Source: Streptomyces huasconensis
GTDB lineage: Bacteria; Actinomycetota; Actinomycetes; Streptomycetales; Streptomycetaceae
Length of the DNA: 64,000 nt
Direction of reading: 5' to 3'
Assembly (NCBI GenBank): GCA_004010275.1
Contig: RBWT01000014.1
Coordinates: 1 to 64,000, forward strand
Shown here in pieces: positions 9,503 through 19,859 of this stretch. A program made the translations under genes and the position numbers. How positions within the stretch are numbered: position 1 is the first letter of the stretch; each line of letters opens with the position of its first letter. Under the pieces are notes generated by a model, which searched no databases, had not been told where the DNA came from, and saw only the letters and a program-made list of their open reading frames with translations.

Positions 9503-10800
9503 ATGACGCGTAGGCCGCCACAGCTGGACGCGGGGGAACGGCTCGGCCCCCGCGAACTCGGGGCGCTTCAGCTGGAACGCCTCCAGGACACCCTGCTGCA
9601 CGCGTACGAGAACGTCCCGTTCTACCGGGCGGCGTTCGACAAGGCGGGCCTGCGCCCCGACGACTGCCGTTCACTCGCCGACCTGGCGCGCTTCCCCTTC
9701 ACCACCAAGGACGACCTGCGGGCCAACTACCCGTTCGGCATGTTCGCGGTGGAGCAGTCCGAGGTGCGCCGACTGCACGCCTCCAGCGGCACGACCGGCC
9801 AGCCCACGGTCGTCGGTTACACCGAGCGCGACCTGTCCATGTGGGCGGACGTGGTGGCGCGTTCGATCCGCGCGGCGGGCGGCAGGCCGGGCGACAAGGT
9901 GCATGTGGCGTACGGGTACGGCCTGTTCACCGGTGGCCTCGGCGCGCACTACGGCGCCGAGCGGCTCGGTTGCACCGTGATCCCCGCGTCCGGCGGCATG
10001 ACGGCGCGGCAGGTGCGGCTGATCGAGGACTTCCGTCCGGAGATCATCATGGTGACCCCGTCGTACATGCTCACGCTCCTGGAGGAGTTCGAGCGGCAGG
10101 GCGTCGATCCCCGTACGACATCGCTGCGGGTCGGCATCTTCGGCGCGGAGCCGTGGACGGAGGAGATGCGGCGCGAGATCGAGGAGCGCTTCGCGATCGA
10201 CGCGGTGGACATATACGGGCTCTCGGAGGTGATCGGCCCGGGTGTCGCCCAGGAGTGCGTGGAGACCAAGGACGGGCTGCACATCTGGGAGGACCACTTC
10301 TATCCGGAGGTCGTCGACCCGCTCACGGGCGAGGTGCTGCCGGACGGCGAGCGCGGGGAGCTGGTGTTCACCTCGCTCACCAAGGAGGCGATGCCCGTGA
10401 TCCGTTACCGCACACGGGACTTGACGCGTCTGCTGCCCGGCACGGCGCGTACGTTCCGGCGCATGGAGAAGGTGACCGGCCGCAGCGACGACATGGTGAT
10501 CCTGCGGGGCGTCAACCTCTTCCCGACGCAGATCGAGGAGATCGTCCTGCGCACGGCGGGTCTCGCCCCGCACTTCCAGCTGCGCCTGACGCGCGAGGGC
10601 CGCATGGACGCCCTCACCGTCCGGGCGGAGGCGCGCGCCGACACCCCGCCGGAGCGGCGCGCGGCCGCGGCCCGGGAGATCGCGGCCGCGGTGAAGGACG
10701 GTATCGGCGTCTCGGTGGGCGTGGACATCGTGGACCCCGGAGAAGATCGCCGCGCTCGGTGGGGAAGTTCAAGCGGATCGTGGACCTGCGGACGGTGTGA
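9503..10800 (+). CDS. paaK: phenylacetate-CoA ligase PaaK (3' frameshift)
   Basis: About 432 residues, the normal PaaK length. It forms phenylacetyl-CoA from phenylacetate, ATP and CoA, the entry step of aerobic phenylacetate degradation. Seen: RLHASSGTTGQPTVVGYTERD (phosphate loop), AYGYGLFTGGLGAHYGAERLG, VDIYGLSEVIGPGVAQEC, VIRYRTRDLTRLLPG and GRSDDMVILRGVNLFPTQIEEIVL. The last 20 codons need a frame change near 10742 (…SVGKFKRIVDLRTV). ATG at 9503 follows GGGAGAACTCC. No other paa genes are adjacent; a PaaX-like regulator lies 9 kb away. The final 15 bases before the next, convergent gene leave no room for a separate terminator. Confidence 0.88.
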
Positions 10801-10815
10801 ACAGGGAGCGGGTGG

Positions 10816-12318
10816 TCAGGGCGTGCCGAAGCGGTCCCGCAGTTCCCTCTTGAGGATCTTGCCGCTCGCGTTGCGCGGCAGCTCGTCCACGAAGAGGACC
10901 CTTTTCGGGGCTTTGAAGGGGGCGAGGTGCTCGCGTGCGTGGGCGATGAGCCGGGCCTCGGTGAGCTGTTCGTCCGTGCGGACGACGACGGCGGTGACCG
11001 CCTCGATCCAGCGGTCGTCCGGCAGTCCGATCACCGCGGCCTCCGCGACGCCCTCGTGCGCGTACAGCACGTCCTCGACCTGGCGCGAGGCGACCAGGAC
11101 GCCACCGGAGTTGATGACGTCCTTGACGCGGTCGACGACGGTGAAATAGCCGTCGGCGTCGCGCACGGCGAGGTCTCCGGAGTGGAACCAGCCGTCACGG
11201 AAGGCCGCCGCGGTCTCCTCGGGCTTGTTCCAGTAGCCGTCGCACAACTGCGGTGAGCGGTAGACGACTTCGCCGCGTGTGCCGTCCGGCACCTCGCGCC
11301 CGTGTTCGTCGACGACGCGCGCCTCGACGAACAGGACGGGCCGCCCGCAGGAGTCCAGGCGCCCTTCGTGCTCGTCGGGGCCGAGGACGGTGGCGAGCGG
11401 CCCGATCTCGCTCTGCCCGAAGCAGTTGTAGAAGCCGAGGCCCGGCAGCCGGGACCGCAGCCGCTCCAGGACCGGCACGGGCATGATCGACGCGCCGTAG
11501 TACGCCTTGCGCAGCGCGCTCAGGTCGCGGGTGGTGAAGCCGGGGTGGTGCGAGAGGCCGATCCAGACGGTGGGCGGCGCGAAGAGGCTGTCGGCGCGGC
11601 CCGCCTCGACGAGGTCGAAGATCCGCTCGGCGTCGGGCGCGTCGAGGATGGTGTTCTCGGCGCCGACCGCCAGGTAGGGCAGGAGGAAGACGTGCATCTG
11701 CGCCGAGTGGTAGAGCGGCAGCGAGTGCAGGGGCTTGTCGCTCTCCTTGAGGTCCAGGGCGGTGATCGCGCTCGTGTACGCGTGGACGAGGGCCCGGTGC
11801 GACATCATCGCGCCCTTGGGCTCGGCGGTCGTGCCCGAGGTGTAGAGCAGCTGCGCGAGGTCGCCGCCGCCGGGGCCTTCGCCCTCGTACGCCGCTGATG
11901 TGGCGAGCCGGGTCAGGAGCGCGTCGTGCGTGTCGCGCAGGGGCAGGACCGCCACCCCGGTGGGCAGGCGTCCGGCGAGGTCGGGGTCGGTGAGGACGAG
12001 TGAGCTGCCCGACTGGCGCAGGATGTACGCGAGGTCCTCGCCGGTCAGGTTCTGGTTGACCGGCACATGGACCAGGCCCGCCCGGGCGCAGGCGAGGAAG
12101 CCGATGAGATAGGCGTCGGAATTGTGGGCGTAGGCACCGACCCGGTCGCCGGGGGCGAGGCCCTGGTCGCGCAGCACCCGGGCCGCGCGCGAGACGGCGT
12201 CGTCGAGTTCCTCGTACGTCCACGACCGCTCGCCGTAGCGGAGCGCCGTGCTCCGTGGCGTGCGGCGCGCGCTGCGGCTGAGGACTCCGTCGACCGTGCT
12301 GTCGCGTACACCCGTCAT
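10816..12318 (-). CDS. AMP-dependent acyl-CoA synthetase, FadD13-like
   Basis: An intact 500-residue ANL ligase. Seen: LLYTSGTTAEPKGAMMSHRAL (phosphate loop), YNCFGQSEIGPLATVL (A5), GWFHSGDLAVRDADGYFTVVDRVKDVINSGG (A7/A8 hinge), and LPRNASGKILKRELRDRF with the adenylation lysine. These are long- or medium-chain acyl-CoA ligase features; the substrate is open. The ATG at 12318 is preferred over 12363 because GAGGA precedes it. The divergent gap to the acylase gene carries TACC-GCTT-GGTA (12372-12383), a small possible repressor site. Confidence 0.88.
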   Translation of the reverse strand: MTGVRDSTVDGVLSRSARRTPRSTALRYGERSWTYEELDDAVSRAARVLRDQGLAPGDRVGAYAHNSDAYLIGFLACARAGLVHVPVNQNLTGEDLAYILRQSGSSLVLTDPDLAGRLPTGVAVLPLRDTHDALLTRLATSAAYEGEGPGGGDLAQLLYTSGTTAEPKGAMMSHRALVHAYTSAITALDLKESDKPLHSLPLYHSAQMHVFLLPYLAVGAENTILDAPDAERIFDLVEAGRADSLFAPPTVWIGLSHHPGFTTRDLSALRKAYYGASIMPVPVLERLRSRLPGLGFYNCFGQSEIGPLATVLGPDEHEGRLDSCGRPVLFVEARVVDEHGREVPDGTRGEVVYRSPQLCDGYWNKPEETAAAFRDGWFHSGDLAVRDADGYFTVVDRVKDVINSGGVLVASRQVEDVLYAHEGVAEAAVIGLPDDRWIEAVTAVVVRTDEQLTEARLIAHAREHLAPFKAPKRVLFVDELPRNASGKILKRELRDRFGTP

Positions 12319-12425
12319 GGCGTGATCCTCAGTCCCCGGGGCGGCCCGGTCAAGACGCGACACAGATCACATACCGCTTGGTACGCTCAACCGCCCCTTC
12401 CCTCAACGCTGTTGGGAGGCACACC

Positions 12426-14834
12426 TTGCGTATTCGTACGAGACGACTGGCCGCCGCCGGGGTCACCTTGCTGACCGCCGCGGCCCTGCTGCCGGCCGGC
12501 GCGGTGGCCGCGCCGCGCGACACCGGCCCCTCGGGCGGCGGTCTGCACGCCACCGTCCGCTACACGCAAGTACGGCATCCCGCACATCCTCGCGAAGGAC
12601 TACACGAACCTCGGCTTCGGCACCGGCTGGGCGCAGGCCGCCGACCAGGTGTGCACGCTCGCCGACGGCTATGTGACCGTACGCGGTGAACGCTCGCGGT
12701 ACTTCGGGCCCGACGCCGCGCCCGGCTCCGCCCTGTCGTCGGCGTCCACGAACCTCGGCAGCGACCTGTACTTCCGCGGTGTACGGGAGGCGGGGACGGT
12801 GGAGAAGCTGTTGCGGCAGCCCGCCCCGGCAGGGCCCGGCCGCCAGGTGAAGGAGCTGATGCGCGGCTTCGCGGCGGGTTACAACGCCTGGCTGAAGCAG
12901 AACCGCGTCACCGACCCGGCCTGCGCCAAGGCCGCCTGGGTCCGCCCGATCACCGCCCTGGACGCGGCCCGGCAGGGCTTCGCCGTGCAGGTGCTCGGCG
13001 GGCAAGGGCGCGGCATCGACGGCATCGCGGGGGCCCGGCCGCCGGGCGCCACGGGCAAGGAGCGCGGCCGTACGGCCGATCCGCACGACGCCGGGCCGCC
13101 CGGGCGAGCTGTTCTCGGCGCAGGCGCCGACATGGGGTCCAACGCCGTCGCGTTCCACGGCCGGACCACCGCGAACGGCAAGGGGCTGCTGCTCGGCAAC
13201 CCGCACTACCCCTGGCAGGGCGGACGCCGCTTCTGCAGTCGCAGCAGACCATCCCCGGTGAACTGAACGTCTCCGGCGCCTCGTTGCTCGGCACCAGCGT
13301 GGTCAACATCGGCTTCAACGGCGACGTCGCGTGGAGCCACACCGTCGCCACGGGCGTCACCCTGAACCTGCACCAGCTCACGCTGGACCCGGCCGATCCG
13401 ACCACCTACCTGGTGGACGGCAAGCCGCACAAGATGGTCAAGCGGACCGTCACCGTGCCGGTGAAGGACGGCGCCCCGGTCACCCGCACCCAGTGGTGGA
13501 CCCGCTACGGCCCGGTCGTCACCGGCCTCGGCCCGCAGCTGCCCCTCCCCTGGTCCGCCACGACGGCATACGCGCTGAACGACCCCAACGCCATGAACCT
13601 GCGCGGCAGCGACACCAACCTGGGCTTCGGCAAGGCCCGTTCCACGGCCGGCATCGTCAAGGCGCTGCGCGACACGCAGGGGCTGCCCTGGGTCAACACC
13701 GTCGCGGCGGACCGGCACGCGCACTCGCTGCTCACCCAGTCGCAGGTGCTCCCCCGCATCACGGACGACCTCGCCGAGCGGTGCGGCACGGCCCTCGGCA
13801 AGGTCACCTACCCGGCGTCGGGCGTGGCCGTGCTGGACGGCTCGCGGAGCGCCTGCGCGCTCGGCTCCGACAAGGACGCGGTGCAGCCCGGCATCTTCGG
13901 GCCGTCGAGGATGCCGACGCTTAAGGACGCGCCGTACGTGGAGAACTCCAACGACAGCGCCTGGCTGACCAACGCCGACCGGCCGATCACCGGCTACGAG
14001 CGGATCTTCGGCACGATCGGCACGCGACGTTCCCTGCGCACGCGCGGCGCCATCGAGGATGTGGCGGCGATGGCGGAGAAGGGCCGTCTCACAGTGGCCG
14101 ACCTGCAACGCCAGCAGTTCGCCAACCGCGTCCCGGCGGCGGATCTCGCGGCGGACGACACGGCGAAGGCCTGCGCGGCGCTGCCTGGCGGTACCGCCAC
14201 CGGCAGTGACGGCAAGGCTGTCGACGTACGCGAGGCCTGTGAGGTGCTGGCGCGCTGGGACCACCGGATGGACACCGGCAGCCGGGGCGCGCTCCTCTTC
14301 GACCGCTTCTGGCGCAAGCTGACGGCGGCCGTGCCGAGCGAGCGGCTGTGGAAGGTGCCGTTCTCCGCGGCCGACCCGGTGCGCACCCCGAACACCCTGG
14401 ACACGTCGGCGCCGGGCTTCACGACCGCGCTGGCCGACGCGGTGACCGAGCTGAGGGCGGCGGGGATCGCCCTGTACGCACCGCTGGGCAAGAACCAGTA
14501 CGTCGTACGGAACGGCAAGCGCCTGCCCGTCCACGGCGGCACGGAGTCCCTCGGCGTCTGGAACAAGATCGAGGCGACCTGGGACGCGAAGGCCGGCTAC
14601 ACCGAGGTCGCGCACGGTTCGAGCCACATCCAGGCGGTCGGCTGGGGCGAGGGCCGCTGCCCGCAGGCGCGGACGCTGCTGACGTACTCCCAGTCCTCCA
14701 ACCCGAACTCGCCCCACTACCGCGATCAGACGCGGCTGTACGCGAAGGAGCGCTGGGTGACGTCACGCTTCTGCGAGAAGGACATCTACGGCGACCCCGC
14801 GCTGAAGGTGGTGCGGGTGCGCGAGCACCGCTGA
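12426..14834 (+). CDS. secreted penicillin-acylase-family Ntn-hydrolase (two frameshifts)
   Basis: About 800 residues resembling the actinomycete aculeacin A/penicillin V/AHL acylases. TTG at 12426 is the start: GGGAGG lies six bases upstream and a signal peptide follows (RRLAAAGVTLLTAAALLPAGAVAA). Alpha-chain features are YGIPHILAKDYTNLGFGTGWAQAADQ. The self-processing site is DMGSNAVAFHGRTTANGKGLLLGNPHYPWQG, where the Ser after Gly becomes the beta-chain nucleophile. Beta-chain parts include HTVATGVTLNLHQLTLDP and VENSNDSAWLTNADRP with the catalytic Asn context. Frame changes near 12570 and 13230. It likely hydrolyses acyl amides (lipopeptides, acyl-homoserine lactones or penicillins) outside the cell. 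Confidence 0.85.
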
Positions 14835-14838
14835 GGTC

Positions 14839-14869
14839 GCGGGCCGGGCGCGTCGCGGCGCCGGCCCGC
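14839..14869. terminator. GC hairpin between convergent acylase and FadD genes
   Basis: GCGGGCCGG (14839-14847) and CCGGCCCGC (14861-14869) form a perfect 9-bp stem with a 13-nt loop. It sits four bases after the acylase stop and ends just before the stop of the opposite gene, so it can serve both strands. There is no U-tract, as is usual in Streptomyces. Confidence 0.55.
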
Positions 14870-14876
14870 TCCCCGC

Positions 14877-16438
14877 TCACACGGCGCGCTCGCGGCCCTC
14901 CCAGTAGGGGTCGCGCAACCGGCGTTTGTAGAGCTTGCCGTTGGGGTCGCGGGGCATCGTCGCGATGAAGTCGACGCTCTTGGGCCGTTTGTAGCCGGCG
15001 AGCCGCCGCTCGCAGTGGGCGAGGATCTCGGCGGCGAGCGCGTCGTCGGCGGTCCGGCCCTCGGCGGCCTCGACGACCGCCTTGACCTCCTCGCCCCAAT
15101 CGTCGTGCGGGATGCCGAAGGCGGCGGCGTCGGCGACCGCCGGGTGGGTGAGCAGCGCCGATTCGATCTCCGCGGGGTAGATGTTCACCCCGCCCGAGAT
15201 GATCATGTCGATCTTGCGGTCGCGCAGGAAGAGGTAGCCGTCCTCGTCGAGGAGGCCGAGGTCGCCGACGGTGAAGAAGTCGCCGATGCGGTTCTTCCTC
15301 GTCTTCGTCTCGTCCTTGTGGTACGAGAAGCCGCCGGTGGACATCTTCATGTAGACGGTGCCCAGCTCGCCGGGCGGCAGCCGGTTCCCGTCGTCGTTGA
15401 AGACCGCCAACTCGCTGATGGGCCAGGCCTTTCCGACCGTGCCGGGCTTCTTCAGCCAGTCCTGCGCGGTGGCGAAGGCGCCGCCGCCCTCACTGGCCGC
15501 GTAGTACTCCTCGACGCACTCGCCCCACCACTCGATCATCGCCCGCTTCACGTGGTCGGGGCAGGGCGCGGCGCCGTGGATGGCGTGCCGCATGGACGAC
15601 ACGTCGTACGCGGCCTTCGTCGCGTCGGGCAGGGCGAGCAGGCGGTGGAACTGGGTCGGCACCATGTGGGTGTGGGTGCACCGGTGCGCGTCGATGAGGC
15701 GGAGCATCTCCTCGGGCGTCCACTTGTCCATCATGACCAGCGGGTGGCCGATGTGCAGGGCGGCGCCCGCGAACTGGAGCACGGCGGTGTGGTAGAGCGG
15801 TGAGCAGACCAGGTGGACGTTGCCGTCGAAGGGCTTGATGCCGAAGATGCCGAGGAAGCCGCCGAGGTAGGACTCCTCGGGGAGCTTGCCGGACAGGGGA
15901 CGGCGGATGCCACGCGGGCGGCCCGTGGTGCCGGAGGTGTAGTTCATGACCCAGCCGAGGGTGCGGTCGGCGGGGGCGGACTCCGGTTGCCCGTCGAGGA
16001 GTTGGGGGTAGGGGCGGAAGCCGGGCACGTGGCCGACGGCGTAGCGGTGGGTCGCCGGGAGGCCGCCTCGTCGGCCGCGGCGACGGCCGCGTCGGCGAAC
16101 CTCTCGTGCGCGATGAGCACCTTGGCTCCGGAGTCGGCGACGATCCAGGCGATCTCGGGGCCGACCAGGTGGTGGTTGACGGGGACGAGGTAGAGCCCGG
16201 CCTGGGCGGCGGCCAGGTAGGCGGTGAGGAACTCCACGCCGTTGGGCTGGACGACGGCGAACGCGTCGGGCGCTCCAGGCCCGCCGCCCGCAGTCCGTGC
16301 ACCAACTGGTTGACGGCGCCGTGCAGTCGGCCGGCCGTCCTCTCGGTGCCGTCGGGGGCGACGATGGACGGTCCGGCCGGGGTCGGCGGTGGCCTGTGCC
16401 CAGAAGCCGTTGGGAGGTGTACCGGCGGATGCGCTCAC
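14877..16438 (-). CDS. FadD-type acyl-CoA synthetase coupled to NPD gene (frameshifted)
   Basis: An ANL acyl-CoA ligase of about 520 residues. GTG at 16438 overlaps the stop of the upstream NPD gene as GTGA. The N-terminus SASAGTPPNGFWAQATADP is followed by frame changes near 16380, 16290 and 16060. The rest is intact: MNYTSGTTGRPRGIRRPL, HTHMVPTQFHRLL, EYYAASEGGG, FFTVGDLGLLDEDGYLFLRDRKIDMIISGGVNIYPAEIE, and DPNGKLYKRRLRDPYWEGRERA with the catalytic lysine. The C-terminus is typical of FadD proteins found beside P450, acyl-CoA dehydrogenase and NPD genes. Translational coupling suggests the ligase and oxidoreductase act on the same acid. Confidence 0.82.
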
Positions 16439-17549
16439 GACTGACTGCCCCTTCCCGCGATGCGGTTGACTCGGTCGACGGCCCGCTCGAAGCCGCGGGT
16501 CAGATCGTCGAAGACGGCCTGGACGCCGCGTTCGCTGTTCATCCGGCCGACGATCTGTCCGACCGGGGTGCCGAGCAGCTCCCCCACCTCGTACTTCTGG
16601 ATACGGGACACCGCCTCGGCGACCAGGAGCCCCTGGAGCGGCATCGGCAGCGGTCCCGGGCCCCGCGGGTCGTCCCACGCGTCGGTCCACCGCGTACGCA
16701 GCTGGCCGTCCCGGTTTGCCGGTCAGGGCGCGGGAGCGGACCGTGTCCCCGGAGCCCGCGGCCAGCAGTTTCCGGGTGAGGGCGGGCGAGTGCAGGTCGG
16801 CCTCGGTGGTGGTGAGCCACAGGGAGCCGAGCCAGACGCCCTGCGCGCCGAGCGCCAGCACGGCCGCGATCTGCTCGCCGCTGCCGATGCCCCCGGCGGC
16901 GAGGACCGGCAGCGGCGCGACCGCCTCGACGGCCTCGGGGGTGAGCACCATGGTGGCGATCTCGCCGGTGTGGCCGCCCGCCTCGTACCCCTGCGCGACG
17001 ACGACGTCGATGCCGGCGTCCGCTGTGTTTGCGGGCGTGGCGGGCGCTGCCCGCCAGGGCGGCGACGAGGACGTCCTGGGCGTGGGCGCGCTCGATCACG
17101 TCGGCCGGGGGTGAGCCGAGCGCGTTGGCGAGTAGTTTGATCGGGTAGTCGAAGGCGACGTCGAGCTGGTTGCGGGCGACCTCCTCCATCCAGCCGGTGA
17201 TGCGCCAGCCGGACGCCTCGCCCTCGGCGAGTTCGGGCACGCCATGCTCGGCGAGGGTCTCCTCGACGAACCGCCGGTGCCCTTCGGGGATCATCGCCTC
17301 GACGTCGGCCTCCGTGACGCCCTCGACTTTCTTGGCGGGCATGACGACGTCGAGGCCGTAGGGCCGCCCGTCGACGTACTCCTGCATCCAGTCGAGGTCC
17401 CTGGCCAGTTCGTCCGGCGCCGTGTAGCGGACCGCGCCGAGCACCCCGAACCCGCCCGCCCTGCTGATGGCGGCGGCCACCGCGGGGAAGGGCGTGAAAC
17501 CGAAGATGGCGTACTCGACTCCCAGTTTCCTGCTCAACTCCGTCTGCAT
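16435..17549 (-). CDS. NPD/nitronate-monooxygenase-family FMN oxidoreductase (two frameshifts)
   Basis: A TIM-barrel flavoprotein of the 2-nitropropane dioxygenase family, about 370 residues. Seen: PFPAVAAAISRAGGFGVLGA, LDVVMPAKKV, DVVVAQGYEAGGHTGEIATMVLTPEAVEAV, PVLAAGGIGSGEQIAAVLALGAQGVWLGSLWL (FMN-phosphate glycines). Frame changes near 17030 and 16715. The C-terminal MPLQGLLVAEAVSRIQKYEVGELLGTPVGQIVGRMN follows the second. Members in sterol-ring loci (IpdC-like) are oxidoreductases on CoA esters, not nitronate oxidases, and the GTGA coupling to a FadD ligase favours that reading (inference). Confidence 0.8.
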
Positions 17550-17626
17550 GGGCGCAGGATGCCGCAGCGGTCCGGACGACGGAAGGGATTCCCTGATGCA
17601 GCGTCAGATTTTTGCGCCGCTCACTC

Positions 17627-17660
17627 TCTGACCGACCGGTCAGATTTTCTACCGATCGGT
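17627..17660. promoter_or_regulatory. Two palindromes between NPD and FAD-monooxygenase genes
   Basis: TCTGACCG-AC-CGGTCAGA (17627-17644) has perfect 8-bp arms. ACCGATCGGT (17651-17660) is a perfect palindrome seven bases further. Both sit in the divergent promoter, as expected for a TetR-family regulator; they share ACCG/CGGT cores with the site before paaK. Confidence 0.55.
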
Positions 17661-17694
17661 TATGGTGGCCGTCCGACGGAGGAAGGACTGCGAC

Positions 17695-18932
17695 ATGGAA
17701 CGCACGACATGCTGTGTGGTGGGCGGCGGCCCGGCCGGCCTGATGCTCGGACTGCTGCTGGCCCGGGCCGGCGTCGAAGTGACGGTCCTGGAGAAGCACG
17801 GCGACTTCCTGCGCGACTTCCGCGGCGACACCGTGCATCCGTCGACCCTGCGCCTGCTCGACGAACTCGGCCTCGGCGAGCGCTTCGCCCGCCTCCCCGC
17901 GCAGAAACTGCGGGAGATGCGGATGCGCATCGACGACACCACCGTCGTCGCCGGGGACCTGCGGCACATCCCCGGCCAGCACAAGTACATCGCGATGGTC
18001 CCGCAGTGGGACTTCCTCGATCTGCTGGCGCGCGAGGCCGCCACCGAGCCGTCCTTCACGCTGCGGATGCGGACGGCGGCGACCGGCCTGCTCACCGACG
18101 CCTCGGGGAGGGTCACGGGTGTGCGGTACCTGACCGACGACGGCACGTCCGGCGAGCTGACCGCCGATCTGACCGTGGCGTGCGACGGCCGCCGCTCCCT
18201 GGTCCGCACCGCCGCGGGGCTCACCCCGACCGCGTACGACGTGCCGATCGACGTCTGGCAGGTCAGGGTGCCCGCGCCGCCGGACGCCTCGAAGAGCGGC
18301 CGCGTCTTCCTCTCCGTACGCGACGGCCAGATCGCCGCCACCATGGACCGCGGGGAGTACTACCAGACCTCCTACCTCATCGAGAAGGGCGCCGACGCGG
18401 AGCTGCGGGCCCACGGCATCGACTGGTTCCGCGACCGCCTCGGCGCGCTGCTCGGCTGGGACCGCGCGACAACGGCGGAGATCGGCTCCTGGGACGACGT
18501 GAAACTCCTGGAGGTCACCATGGACCGCCTGCCCCGCTGGTACACGCGGGGGCTGCTCTGCATCGGTGACGCCGCGCACACCATGTCGCCGGTCGGCGGC
18601 GTCGGCGTCAACCTCGCCGTGCAGGACGCCGTCGCGGCGGCCCGCGTCCTGGCCGAGCCGCTGCGGCGGGGCGACGTGGACGTACGCGACCTGGCGCGGG
18701 TGCAGAAGCGGCGCCTGCTGCCGACCGTGGTGACGCAGAAGCAGCAGCTCGCCGAGCACGAGATGCTGCTGAGGCCCGCCCTCGCGGGAACACTGCGCGG
18801 CGACCGGCTCCCCGTACCGCTGCGGATGCTGCGCCGGGTGCCCCCGCTGCGGACCGTGGCGGAGATCTCGGCGGCGTGGGCGTGCGGCCGGAGCGCGCGC
18901 CGGAGTTCGCCCGGCGTGGCCTCAGCCGGTGA
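17695..18932 (+). CDS. FAD-dependent aromatic-ring-type monooxygenase (3' frameshift)
   Basis: Group A flavoprotein monooxygenase-like, about 412 residues. Residues 5-35 give VVGGGPAGLMLGLLLARAGVEVTVLEKH (ADP-binding GxGxxG). The DG motif is VACDGRRSLVR. GLLCIGDAAHTMSPVGGVGVNLAVQDAVAAARVLAEPL is the GD motif and FAD ribityl-binding helix. ATG at 17695 follows GGAGGAAGG. A frame change near 18865 restores a short C-terminus (GVGVRPERAPEFARRGLSR) stopping at 18932. The end overlaps the convergent PaaX-like gene by 11 bp. Many relatives hydroxylate aromatic or polyketide substrates with NAD(P)H; the substrate here is unknown. Confidence 0.82.
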
Positions 18933-19859
18933 CCCGGTCCGCCTCCTCCCGCGTGAGGTCGGCATAGAGCTCCCGCGTGAGGTCGGCGTAGAGGCGGAAG
19001 ACGGCCGGCCGAGAGCCGCCGTCCTCCTCCCGGGCGCGCAGGGCGGCCCAGCAGCGGGCGACCAGCTCCCGGGCCTGCGCGCCGGGCCAGGGGCGGGGCA
19101 GCAGTTCGGGGGGCAACAGCGGGTCGGGTTCCATGGCGCGGCTCAGCTCGGCGCCAGTTCGATGGCGAGGGTGAGGAGTTCGGCCGGGGCGAGCGCGGCG
19201 GAACCCGTGAGCCGCTTCAGGCGCGGGCGGGCGATCCGGGCAAGGCGGTGATAGCCGTCGGCGATCTCGGGCAGGGGCCAGAGGGCGCGGGCCAGTTCGG
19301 CGGGATCGCGCGTCGCGCCCCTGCGCAGGTCCGTCGTGGTGAGGAGGGTGAGCGCGTCGTGCACCGCCATGCGGCGGGCCGCGTCCTCGACGTACGGCTC
19401 CCAGGCGTTGGCGCAGACGTACAGGCCGCCCTGGAGCGGGGAGCCGCCGAGGTGGAGGAGCGTCTCGCGCAAGGAGTCCCGCGCGGTGCGCGCGGATTCG
19501 GGGACCGCGAAGGCGGCCAGGTGCCAGACGCCGTCCCACGGCGCCTTACCGGCGTCCTGCCGGAACGCGTGCCGCAGGAAGTCCGCGTTCGGGGCGAGGG
19601 CGCGCACGGTGTCCTCGGTGGCGCGCAGCTCGGCCTTGCGGCCGCGGCCCTCGTGCGTGAACCGGCCCTCGGCGACCAGGCGTTTGACGCAGAGCCTGAC
19701 CTGTTGGTCGCTCATGCCGAGGGTGTTGGCGACGGTGTACAGCTCGTCGGCGGCGACCGTGCCGTCCTCGCGGATCAGCGCGTGCACGAGCATGCGCGTG
19801 GGCACCTCGACCTGGTCCGCCTCACCGCTCACCGCTCCACGGTTCCTTTCGTCGCTCAC
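18922..19859 (-). CDS. PaaX-like transcriptional regulator (C-terminal frameshift)
   Basis: About 310 residues. The N-terminal winged helix is PTRMLVHALIREDGTVAADELYTVANTLGMSDQQVRLCVKRLVAEGRF. PaaX-type segments follow: WDGVWHLAAFAVPESARTARDSLRETLLHLGGSPLQGGLYVCANAWEPYV. The first frame stops just after AIELAPS, but a shift near 19145 restores the family C-terminus ELSRAMEPDPLLPPELLPRPWPG...ARCWAALRA, stop 18922. LYADLTRE is repeated in tandem near the end. GTG 19859 overlaps the upstream acetyltransferase stop as GTGA; GTG 19832 is an alternative. PaaX proteins repress phenylacetate genes and sense phenylacetyl-CoA; here paaK is 9 kb away, so the target is open. Confidence 0.75.
18946..18993. 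repeat. 24-bp in-frame tandem duplication in PaaX-like gene
   Basis: Two adjacent 24-bp copies (18946-18969, 18970-18993) differ at one base and encode LYADLTRE twice, close to the C-terminus. Confidence 0.85.

Noticed and set aside
13206-14717. 503-codon minus ORF opposite the acylase
   Set aside because: Antisense shadow; the plus strand encodes a recognisable Ntn-hydrolase beta chain.
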